In this document: in pieces, positions 19,665-29,900 of the stretch | Layout of the letters: each line of letters starts with the position of its first letter | How positions within the stretch are numbered: the first letter of the stretch is position 1 | Source: Trichomonas vaginalis G3 | Taxonomy: Eukaryota; Parabasalia; Trichomonadida; Trichomonadidae | DNA: 64,000 bases | Direction: 5' to 3' | NCBI RefSeq assembly: GCF_026262505.1 | Contig: NC_067203.1 | Location: 16,318,392 to 16,382,391 of the forward strand | Program-made: the position numbers and the translations under genes | The notes under the pieces: model-generated | What the model saw: the letters and a program-made list of their open reading frames with translations, nothing else | The model's database searches: none | Told to the model about the DNA's origin: nothing

Positions 19665-22364
19665 TTAATTTTTCATGTGATTTGGATCACGAAGTTTCTT
19701 GTCTTTTAGGTAGTAACGTTGTCCATATGTATATAGTTTCTTTTTAGGTTTGCTCTTTGTCTCCTCTTTCTGCTTCTTAGCAGCTTCGTTTTTCTCCACA
19801 GTTTTTGGTTTGTTTGACTTCACTTTTTCAGCAGTGTTATTCTTTGGTTTTGGAGGTTCGTCATCTCCATCAGAAATAGGTTCGATGTACAAATTAGGGT
19901 TGAAAGAAACCTGCTCATTATTCTTAGGTTTTTCCTCAGCAGGAGGAGCTGTAGCTTTTGGTTTTTCTTCAATAGGATTCAAGCAAATTTTCGGTTTTTC
20001 TTCAATTGGATTGAGACAAACTTTCTGTTGATCATCAATTGGAGTTACAGAAATTTTTGGTTCATTATTATTAGTATTATTATTTGTTTCTACCTTTTGG
20101 TTCTTGTATTTATCCAATATCTTCAAACACTCCGAAGCGTTTGATTTAATTGCCTCGTGAATAGCCGTTCCTCCTGCTTTATCAACAATTGTTGGCTCAG
20201 CGCCACGTTTGCAGAACAATTCACAGTATTTTGCGTTTTTATTTTTGACGAAATAGAACAAAGGTGTTTTACCCTGTTTATCTGTTTCATTTGGATCGAA
20301 TTTGTATTTACAGATTATGTCCAAAGCCGAAGAATTGTTTTCTTGGACGCATTTCATCAAAACAGAAATACCTTTATCATTTTTAATGCTCGGATTTGCT
20401 CCTTTCTTCAAGAGGTATTCGAACATTACGTTGTTCTTCTTTCTGAGACAGAAATGAAGTGCTGTATCACCATTATCCGGATCTTTAATATCGATGTTGC
20501 ATCTCCCTTCTTCAACGAAACTTTGCAATGCATCGAAAAAGTTTAATTCGATCGCGTAATGGAGAAGAGGAAATCCTCTTTGGCTTACAATGTCTATTTT
20601 CGATCCATACTTAACAAGCTGTCTAACAACATTGGAATTTCCTCTTTCTATAGCTAGTTCGAGAGCTGTCATGTTGTTTTTAGCTTTTGTATTGAAATCA
20701 TAACCGATTTCATGGAGAACTTCAATGGAATTGCAACAAGCATATCTAGTAGCGACCATCAATGCTGTTACTCCATCAGCGTTGAGTCCGTACATTTTTG
20801 CACCGTGTTTTTTAAGACATCTGATAGCGTTGCAGGCTTCGAACTCTACGGCTTCGAAGAACGGTGTATTCTTGTAGTACGTTTGTGTCTCTATGTTCGC
20901 TTTGTTCTTTAGAAGTAATTCAATAACATCTACGTGATCGTTGTGGGCTGCGTAATGGAGAGCTGTTGATCCGTCGTTAGCATCATGCAGTTCTATGTCT
21001 GCACCGCGTTTTATTAAGTATTCAACAACAGTTAAATATCCTTTCTCAGATGCTGACATTAAATGGGTCATTCCTCGTCCATCTTGGAGATTTATGTTGA
21101 GACCTTTATTAAGGAAGCATTTGTATAACTCAACTCGGGGAGATCCAAGATCAATTAATAATTGGAAGGCTGTCATTCCATATTTGTTCTTGATATCGCA
21201 TCTGATACCCTTTTCTATCAATAAACTCGCTATATCGCTCGAAGATTCCGTTCTATTTGCAATGCATAAATGCAAAGCTGTGTCTCCTGAAGTAGTTATA
21301 GCATCTATGCTGCATCCACGGGATATAAGCATCTTGGCAACTTCGTAGCTACCCCTTTGGCAGGCTAAATGTAAGAGAGTTTGTGATTGTTGTAATTTCG
21401 CATTCGCTAACTGAGGTTTTTTAGTGATCATGCTGTTTAATATTTGATAGGCATCGTAGGAAACAAGGTCTTCGAGGATTTCGGCGCTTGCTTGGACCTT
21501 TACGCCTCGTAAACTGAGAACTCCGAAGAAATGAGCGAAATCTGAGCAAATACAGCCACGGAACACTGAGAAACCGCTGGCATCCTTTTCTTCTGGTCCT
21601 GAAGCATTCATTAATATCTCTTTCATTATGTGGAAATTGTTAAAATAAAAAGCATGAAAATAGGAATAATTAATATTGCAACGTTCTTTCATGTATTTGA
21701 CGCATACGTCGTTGTTAACTTGTAAGGCGTATTTCATTTGTTCGTCATCGAACTTAAACACTCTATCAAAAATTTCTAAAATTTCTAACTTGTTAGTCAT
21801 GGCCACTTTCTTGCCAATCCACTTGTCACGTGGGAACTTGTTGTTAATAAGGAACTTAAAGCACTTGACAGCGCCTGCTTCCGCTGCTAAATCGATCATT
21901 GTTTTTTCGTCGGTAATTTCGAGTGGTTTTTCTTGGAAAACAAGTGAGAGTTTGCGGAATGCATCAATGTCGTCATTGTAGAAGATGGCATCAAGACCTT
22001 CTAAACGGACTCCTCTTGCAAGGTCATTTAAATCATATTTTGCGTATGCAAATGGGCAATCTGTCTGAATGACTTTTGTTTTAACGAGATATGCAATTGT
22101 TTTTGCATTGCATCGCAGAGGATTTAATTGAAAAGCGGATTTTTCCATTAATAATGGGATTAACTTAATGAATATGAGTAACTTTTTGTGATTAAGGAGA
22201 ATCTCTTCGATAGCATGAGTAAGACGCCTTGGAGTGATATATTTTAAGGCATAATTTGCTTTTTCTAAGAGATTATTGAGACCAGAATCTGTTAGATTGG
22301 CTATATCATAGTATAGTGATGCTAAATTTTCAAGAATCTCAGAATCTTCTAGACTAAGAATCAT
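19665..22364 (-). CDS. Large ankyrin-repeat protein, 899 aa
   Basis: Start at ATG 22364. Residues about 1-310 are a helical N-terminal region like the DUF3447-type module that precedes ankyrin arrays in trichomonads. About 325-765 contain some 12-13 ankyrin repeats (TLLHLACQRGSYEVAKMLIS, STALHYAAHNDHVDVIELLL, TALELAIERGNSNVVRQLVK). From about 775 the chain is low-complexity: short tandem Pro/Glu/Lys units (NPIEEKPKI twice, then diverged copies), an acidic patch (SDGDDEPP) and a Lys-rich tail that could act as a nuclear-localisation or nucleic-acid-binding segment. No enzymatic domain is seen. The reading frame is intact, in contrast to the ankyrin genes at 1.4, 37 and 47 kb. Confidence 0.9.
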   Translation of the reverse strand: MILSLEDSEILENLASLYYDIANLTDSGLNNLLEKANYALKYITPRRLTHAIEEILLNHKKLLIFIKLIPLLMEKSAFQLNPLRCNAKTIAYLVKTKVIQTDCPFAYAKYDLNDLARGVRLEGLDAIFYNDDIDAFRKLSLVFQEKPLEITDEKTMIDLAAEAGAVKCFKFLINNKFPRDKWIGKKVAMTNKLEILEIFDRVFKFDDEQMKYALQVNNDVCVKYMKERCNINYSYFHAFYFNNFHIMKEILMNASGPEEKDASGFSVFRGCICSDFAHFFGVLSLRGVKVQASAEILEDLVSYDAYQILNSMITKKPQLANAKLQQSQTLLHLACQRGSYEVAKMLISRGCSIDAITTSGDTALHLCIANRTESSSDIASLLIEKGIRCDIKNKYGMTAFQLLIDLGSPRVELYKCFLNKGLNINLQDGRGMTHLMSASEKGYLTVVEYLIKRGADIELHDANDGSTALHYAAHNDHVDVIELLLKNKANIETQTYYKNTPFFEAVEFEACNAIRCLKKHGAKMYGLNADGVTALMVATRYACCNSIEVLHEIGYDFNTKAKNNMTALELAIERGNSNVVRQLVKYGSKIDIVSQRGFPLLHYAIELNFFDALQSFVEEGRCNIDIKDPDNGDTALHFCLRKKNNVMFEYLLKKGANPSIKNDKGISVLMKCVQENNSSALDIICKYKFDPNETDKQGKTPLFYFVKNKNAKYCELFCKRGAEPTIVDKAGGTAIHEAIKSNASECLKILDKYKNQKVETNNNTNNNEPKISVTPIDDQQKVCLNPIEEKPKICLNPIEEKPKATAPPAEEKPKNNEQVSFNPNLYIEPISDGDDEPPKPKNNTAEKVKSNKPKTVEKNEAAKKQKEETKSKPKKKLYTYGQRYYLKDKKLRDPNHMKN

Positions 22365-22651
22365 TTAAAAATGCCTGAAAAAAAAATTGAAAATATGGCT
22401 GGATCATGGCACTGTTTTTTTATATTTTTACCCAATATTAAATGTTGAATTAATGTTTTAGTAGAACTTATTTGGAGTGATATTTCAAGGATCTGTCCAG
22501 AAATCAATCAATTTATTTATTATTACGTCATTCATTTTAATTATTCACAAAATTTGAATAGTTACGTCTTTAAAAATAAATGATATGATTTTAGGAAAAA
22601 TAATTTATCTGAAGAAGTTGATATATTGATACATGAAGCAGTGGTTTAGAA

Positions 22652-22866
22652 TCAGTACCTCAAATGCTCATATTCTTCATAGAAATGGGAGAATGTTTCT
22701 CCAATATCCAATTGGAAATAAATGTCAATGTCAATATAGTGGTCCTACATAGCTATTACCATTTCATTCTCACTATATAGCTTTCAAATTTTGGGTTAAT
22801 TTCAAACACATTAAATCTAATTTTGGTAGGAATAAAAAAAGGGAATATGAAACTGTGAGGTACTGA
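22652..22866. repeat. Inverted-repeat element (MITE-like)
   Basis: The left end TCAGTACCTCAAATGC..CATATTC (22652-22675) is the reverse complement of 22843-22866 (GAATATGAAACTG..GTACTGA), matching at all but about four of 24 bases, with about 165 bases between. I see no clear target duplication, so a transposon origin is only likely. The right arm overlaps the shorter hairpin at 22841-22899. Confidence 0.55.
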
Positions 22867-22899
22867 CTCGAGTGCAGTGCTTCGCAGCCTCATATTCCC
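22841..22899. ncRNA. Possible structured RNA or hairpin downstream of eL22
   Basis: A 59-base segment opens with GGGAATATGA and closes with its perfect complement TCATATTCCC. Inside it holds a second helix (ACTG..CAGT around a TCGA loop) and a small GC-TTC-GC loop, giving a branched fold. It is clearly richer in G+C than its surroundings. It lies 78-136 bases after the eL22 stop codon. It could be a small RNA on either strand, a 3' UTR structure, or part of the MITE-like repeat. Confidence 0.35.
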
Positions 22900-22976
22900 G
22901 GTTAAATGTATAAATTAAAATATCAAAAATACTATCAAAAAAAAATTAAAAATGTTACCAAGAGATCCTAATAAGT

Positions 22977-23294
22977 TTACTCGTTGGAAACACGGTATGG
23001 GCGGAGTTCGTATGTATCCTTGCCGGAGGCGATAACGTGGAAGCGGCTACGGATGTCCTTCTTGGCGAGGAACTTACGAGCGTAGTAACGGCAGGCACGC
23101 TTGGAGTACTTGACGGAAGCGTTGACAACAATCTTGTTAGCGCCAGCATCAGCTTCGATTGTGACCTTGTTAGCAAGGTTCTTGCGGAGGTTGTCGACCT
23201 TCATGTGGGACTGGAGGTACTCAACGAACTCCTGGAGCTGGAAGAACTTGTCAGCAACTGGAGCCTGGCAGTCGATGTAGAAGACGGAAGACAT
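22977..23294 (-). CDS. Ribosomal protein eL22
   Basis: 105 residues from the ATG at 23294 (MSSVFYIDCQAPVADK). The family pattern is clear: an IDC-x-x-PV-x-D motif near the N terminus, then MKVDNLRKNLANKVTIE, the basic VKYSKRACRYYARKFLAKK and the closing SRFHVIASGKDTYELRPY. It is a component of the 60S subunit. Length is at the short end for eL22 (about 105-130). The frame is open upstream to 23339 without an ATG; another upstream ATG, out of frame, would encode only six residues (MKVGDT). No intron signals are seen. Codon use is GC-richer than in neighbours, as expected for a highly expressed gene. Confidence 0.93.
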   Translation of the reverse strand: MSSVFYIDCQAPVADKFFQLQEFVEYLQSHMKVDNLRKNLANKVTIEADAGANKIVVNASVKYSKRACRYYARKFLAKKDIRSRFHVIASGKDTYELRPYRVSNE

Positions 23295-23945
23295 TTCCAA
23301 AGAAAGGCCAACGATAATTGTAAACTTAAGTATCACCAACCTTCATTTTGCTGGAATATACTTTAAGTACTTCGATGGCATGATTATGATGTAGTCCATT
23401 GAGAATATTGGTGGTAATTCTCCTGATTTCTTTTGATACATCAGGTTCGAATTCATCCAACAAATTAGCGGTATATAAGACGCTGTACGAAGAGTAATGA
23501 TGATAGTTCTAAGAAGTAAATGATCTTTTCGTTCACATTGATAGGTATATTATTCTTTTTGATATTAAAGTTCTAAAATTTGTACAAACTTAGTGAATAT
23601 CACTTTAAAGTTATGTAAATATCTATGCTCATTGAATCCATTTGCCAAACAATCTTATAAATCATATTATAAATTTAAAAAAAACACGTGCTAGTTGCTA
23701 GTTTCCAAAAAAAATTGTGCCACTAACTGTGTAGGTTTGAGGAAGCCTATTCGTATTTCATTCAATTTTTAACTATTTTTATCTCCAAATCCCTATTAAT
23801 ACAATTGACAGCATACTTCACAAATAAATATCCATACATATGCACATAATCTCATATGAATGCCAAGGCTCTAGCATCATTACTTTTATATCCTTGATGC
23901 CTTTAGAAAATTTAGCATTGAAAAAAATGTGACCGTTTGAAATTA
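23295..23945. other. Divergent intergenic region
   Basis: About 650 bases between divergent eL22 and the giant LRR coiled-coil gene. AT-rich, no gene seen. Confidence 0.5.
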
Positions 23946-26900
23946 ATGAATGAAAGTAATTTTCCCATCCCTAATCTTGTTTTCAATGATGAGTTAATCG
24001 ACAACATCACTAAAGAAGTCGATTGCTCTTCTGTGACATCTGTTATTTTCAATTTTTCGCCCAAAGCCGGAAGAATATTTCGAATCGAACCACTAAAAAG
24101 ATATACAAATATCAGAGAAATATCATTAATAGGTCATGGATTTGAAAATATCAAGCCTTTTCTATCATTACCGAACCTAACAAGATTAAATTTATCTTAT
24201 AACAGCATTTCAAACATTTCAGATATATGCAAAATGACAAACCTTCAATATTTAGTACTTTCGCATAATGGAATTACAACTATACCATCGCAAATCAAAT
24301 CATTAGCGAAATTGCAAGTTCTAAAATTGAGTTACAATCCAATTGAAGATCGCAATAACTTACTAAACATGCAAAAATCTACAAATCTTACTTCATTAGA
24401 TCTAGAAGGAACAAAAATTTGTCAAGATGATTCTTCTCGTCTTTTTATCATTTTTTCATTACCTCAACTCGATACTCTTAACAGAAAGTCGATTTTACTT
24501 GAAGAACGTCGTCAAGCATCAGAAAGATTTGGTCGAAGTTTATTCATTGAATTAGAACAGAAAAATGCTGATTTACAAGATGAAATCTCTCAATTACAGT
24601 CCAAACTCGAAGCTGCTTCCCGTAATGCAGTTGATTCAGAAGAGATGCAAAACCAAAATTCTCAAGTTCAACAAGAAATATTAATTTTAAAGCAAAAACT
24701 TCAACAACAGACAGAAACACTCAATCAATATGTTGTTGACATTACAAATGAAAGGAACAAGAATAACGAACTAGAGCAGCAACTTCAAGAACTTCATTTC
24801 AATGGAGTTGCGAATCCACAGCAATACGCACAAGATTTGGATGAATTGAGAAACGTTAAAAGCGAAAACACAAAATTAAATGAAAGAATTTCGCAGTTAC
24901 AAATGATCAATGATGAGAATGAATCTAAAATACAAAATCTTGTTAAGCAGATCCAAGAAAAAGATGAGAAATACGGTGATGTCGCTCAATCTCTTGAAGA
25001 AAGACAAAACAATCTAAAAGAAATGTCAGAAAACATCATAAAATTACAAAGTGAAAATTCTGCATTAACTAAAGAACGAAATTCCCTTTCATCAGAATTA
25101 CAACAGAAGACAATGTTCATTGATGAATTGCAGTCAAACTTGAAACAAGTTGAAGAGAAATCTCGAACAGTTTATAGAAGTGGAAATAAATCAACAATTG
25201 TTGATGATAGAGTTAAAACATTACAAGAGAGATTTAATGCTGTGAACTCCGAAAAAGAAGAATTGAAATTAACATTAGATCAAGTTAAGCAACTTGTTAC
25301 TGATCAGCAAAGACAAATTCTTCAACTTAAAAAGGAAAACTCAGAACTTAAACAAAATATCAATGAAAAAACTGATGAAGATGATTCGTTTAATTTGTCA
25401 ACAATGATAAATAAGATGCAGAAAGAAAACTCCGAAGATATTGATAAGCTTCATAAAAGTATTACAGAGTTACAAAATCAAGTCCAATATTGGAAAGAAA
25501 AATGTTTGTCACAAGAAAATTCTTTCAAAGAAAATCAAGAAAAATTCAGAATTTCTTTGATGGAAAATGTGACGAATCAAACTATTTTACCATTACAACA
25601 ATCTAATAATGACAAAGATCAACAGATTAAAGAGCTCATGAACCAAATTAAGCTCATTAAAGACAAACAAGATGAAGTAGAAAGTAAAAACAAAGCGAAA
25701 GATCAGCAAATGAAGAAACTTATCAAAGAACTTGAGAAAGAACAGAAGAAGAATAAAGATTTGACACTAACTATTGCAAATGCTGAAGATCCAAAGCATA
25801 TACAGACACAAATGCAAGCTAGAATTGATGATTTGCAAAGTGAAATTTCTAATTTGAAACAAGAAATTCAACAAAATGAGCAAAAATATCAAAATCTTAA
25901 GAAAGAAAACAAATCTCTTAAGAATGATAATGAAAGTGCAAATCATACTATTTCTGCTTTGCAAGAAGAGATCAAGAAGATATCTGATAACACAGATTTA
26001 ACAAGAAAAATCGAAGAACAAGAAAAAGAAGTTGATCAACTTAGAAAATACAATGAGAAACTTGAAACAACAATTTCTAGTAGCAAACAACAGAAAGAAG
26101 AAATGTTACATAACCAAAACAAAGCTCTTAAACAGATGATCTTTAAACTTGCAAAAGAGATTTCTCCAAATGCTGTTCATTCAACATCATTTAATAAAAT
26201 GGCTGATGAATTCAATATGATGTCGCAGACATTCAACGAAACAATGAAATTGAAAGAAGCAGCAACGAATCAATTAAAGAGAATTGACTCTAAAGTTTAT
26301 GGTATTACATCTAGATATAACATTGAAACTGTTGATGATACAGTTAAAGCATTAACTGAACTCGATAATTTATTAAATATCGAGAAACAAAGAACCCAAA
26401 AGAATCTTGATGATCTTGCAAATAAAACAGAAGATTTAATGGATGAAATTGATTCTTTGCAATCAGTTAATGTTAGTTTGACTGATCAAAACAAGAAACA
26501 ACAAATAGAAATCATTAGATTGCAAGGAATAGAAAGAAGTGTTGAAGGATTAAATGAAGATTTGAATTCCGCATATCAATTGATTAATCAATACGAATTG
26601 GCGAATCAGAACTCTGAATACGCTCAACAAATGAAGTTTATTAAGAAGAAACTAAAAGACAAACAAAAACAGATCCAGAAATACAAATCAAGTGTAAATG
26701 AATTATTGGATGTTCAATCAGAAAATAATTCTTTAAAGAAACAAATATCAGATTTGAATGAAAATATCAGAGAAATGAATGGTGCTTTGAAAGCAGCAAA
26801 CAAGAAATTGCAGTCACTTGACAAACTCCATCAAAGAAAGCTTGAAATGGAAGATCAAATCTCTAGTTTGATGACAGCATGCAGACAACTTCAAATGGAT

Positions 26901-29900
26901 AAAGAATCATTACAAAAGAAAGTTGATGAACTCAAGAAATCAAATGAAGAGAAAGATGATGCACTTGAGTCTTATAGAGATAAGTTGAATTCGCAAATAG
27001 ATATATTAGGTCAATCACAAAGTATTATTGAGAATGCAAATGATAAATCAAGGAAAGATAGTAATGCAATCCAAGAATTGAAAGAAAAACTTATTAATTC
27101 AGATAAAGAAATCGAAAAAATGAAGAAAGAAATGAATGATTACGAAAATACAAATAAGTCCAATAAAGAAAACTTACTTAAACTACAACAGAAGATTATA
27201 GAAGTCACAAGAACAGTAAATCCAACAGAAAACCACGTAAGAGTATCTGATAATGTTTCTCAATTATTAAATGATTTGGATTTGATTGTTAAAGCGTTTT
27301 CAGATAAGGATAAAACAATTAATGAAATTAAAGGAGTTATTGATAAAAATAACAACGAATTCATTTCATTTAAATCGAATCTTTCAAATATAATTTCATC
27401 ATTTAGTCAAAAATTAGTTTCAGAAACAGATAACAATAAATTATTGAATCTTACAAATGATTTTGTTAAATCTCAAGTAGATCAAATCAATGAAATCAAG
27501 TCGCAGATTGTACAAATCATCAAGAACTCATCAACGTATAAACCAACATTGTCATCGCCGCAAAATGAACTTTTAGACATATTAAGAGAAATTATTTCAG
27601 AACATGAAGTTACTGAAAACAAACTTGGAAGTGAAGTTACTTATTTAAATGATATTCTTAACCAATTGGATATAAAGAACAGTGATTTGGCTCAGCAGAT
27701 TGCAGAACACAGACAAGGATACGAAATTCTTAAACAGAAATTAGATGAAGCATCACATATAATTGAAGAAAAAGAATCCAATGTTTTCGAAGAAAAACAA
27801 CAAACAAATGAAGTTATTAGTCAAGCCAAAGCAAAGATTTCAAGATTAGAAAGGAAATTAACAGAATCAAATTCATCGAACAAAGATTTACAATCTAAAG
27901 TTGATGAATTAAAGAAGAAACTACAAGAATCATCAGAAAATGAAATCAAAATTAAACAAAACACAGAACAAATGAGAATTGAAATGGAGAAAAGAATCAC
28001 AGAACAAGAACAATTGAAGAAGCAACTCACAGAATTGCAGACAAATAATATAAACAATCAAAAACAAATAAATGATTTGAATAACACACTTAAAATCTCA
28101 GAGAAACAAAGAACAGAATTACAAGTTAAATTTGATGAACAAACAAAATCGAACAAAGAAATTGTTGATCAAAAACAGCAACAAATATATAGTCTTAATA
28201 ATGAAATATCTAAAATGAAAGCGGATATAGAGAAACAGAATGCTTTGAACAATGATTTGAACACAGAAAAATCATCATTAAATGTTAAAATTGTTAAATT
28301 TGAAAGCGAAATTAAATCATTGAATGAAAAATTGACAAATATGAAAGAGATTATTGCAAATTCTCAATTGGAAAAGAAGAAATTGGAAGAAGAGATCAAA
28401 TCAAGAGTGAAAGAACTTTCAAATCTTCAAGAAGAGAATGCAAAACTATTAACATCATCTCATGAAAAAGAAATCACAATGCAGAAAGAGAAATTTGAAA
28501 ATGAAACTCAAAAAATGAAGAAAGAAATTGAAGAAAAGACAGCAAATATTTCTGAATTAGAGAAAGCATTATCTGATAAAGAAAGGAATCATAAGAATTT
28601 ACTAAGTAAGATACAAAAGAAGTATTCTCAACTTGAAGACAAACTTGAAATTGCTGAAGAAAAATTGGAAGAATCAGATAAAAAAGTCAAAGATCTCAAA
28701 AACATCATAACTCTTCATAAACAGAACCAAGTACAAATGGAGAATGAGCATAATCAATTAATTAATGATATGAACAAACAACATGACCAGGAAAAGAATA
28801 ATTTGTCTCTCCAGTTGAAATCTCTTGAAAATCAAATCGAAAATTTGATCCAAGAAAAAGAAAGTTATGAAACAGAAATTTCTACTGTTTATGGAGACAG
28901 AGATTCAATGAAACAAGCCTTAGAAAAAGCATCTGCTTTTATACAGAAGAAGTCAATTAAAATAGAAAAGATGAAGAAGCAAATGAGTCAAGTTAAAGTT
29001 ACAATTGAAAGTATGAATGAAGAATTATCTGAAAAAGAAAATCAAATTGAAGAACTGCAAAAACTAACAAATCGTTTGGGCAAACAAAAAGTTCAAATCA
29101 CCGAAACTAATGATGCTATTTCTAAACTAAATGCTGAAATTGCTGAGAAAGACCAGAAATTGTTCGAAATGGAAGTTTTGAAGAAGAAAATTTCTCAATT
29201 AACAGAAACAATTGAGAAATTAACAAAAGATTTAGAAAATTCTCAAAACGAAACAATTAATTTCAAGAATGAATTAAATTATACAAAGAAGTTAATTGAG
29301 GATCTTAAACAACAGAAAGAAGATATCCAAAACGAATTAGATTTAGAGAAACAACATTCAGAAGAAATCTCTAAAACATTACAATCTAAAATTGATGAAA
29401 ATACATCACAAAATGTTAAAATCCAAGAATTAAATGAGAAAACAATTAGTCTGCAAAAAGAATCTGATTCTTATAAACTCAAAGTTGATGAATTGAACAG
29501 CGATATCAAGAGAAAGAATGCAATGATTGAAGACATGAAAAATCATTTGATTTCCCAGAAAGTCGAAAACGAAACAATTTATAAATCAAACAACCAAATG
29601 AAGGCAAAGATTGAATCATTGTACAATGAAATCAAAGAAAACAAAGCTAAGATTGATGAATATCAGCGTGAATCAGCCAAAGTTGATGTAGAAAGAACAC
29701 AATTCCAGTTGACAATCAAAGATTATGAAATGAAAGTTAAAGATGAAAATAACTTGAGATTAACAACAGAAGAAAAACTTTCAAATGCACAGAAAGAAAA
29801 TGATTTGCTCAAGAAGGAAATCGAGAAGAAAGAAAATGATAATCAATTATTAAGTCAATCAAAGGATTCTTCTCTTCAAACAGTTACTCAGTTGAAATCT

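Noticed and set aside
19750-21981. Plus-strand open frames antisense to the ankyrin gene
   Set aside because: They are shadows of the strong minus-strand coding pattern and contain no plausible protein.
23294-23360. Intron or longer N terminus for eL22
   Set aside because: No trichomonad splice signals (GTATGT and the long 3' motif ending ACACAG) are present, and the longer frame begins with GTG; the ATG at 23294 gives a normal eL22.
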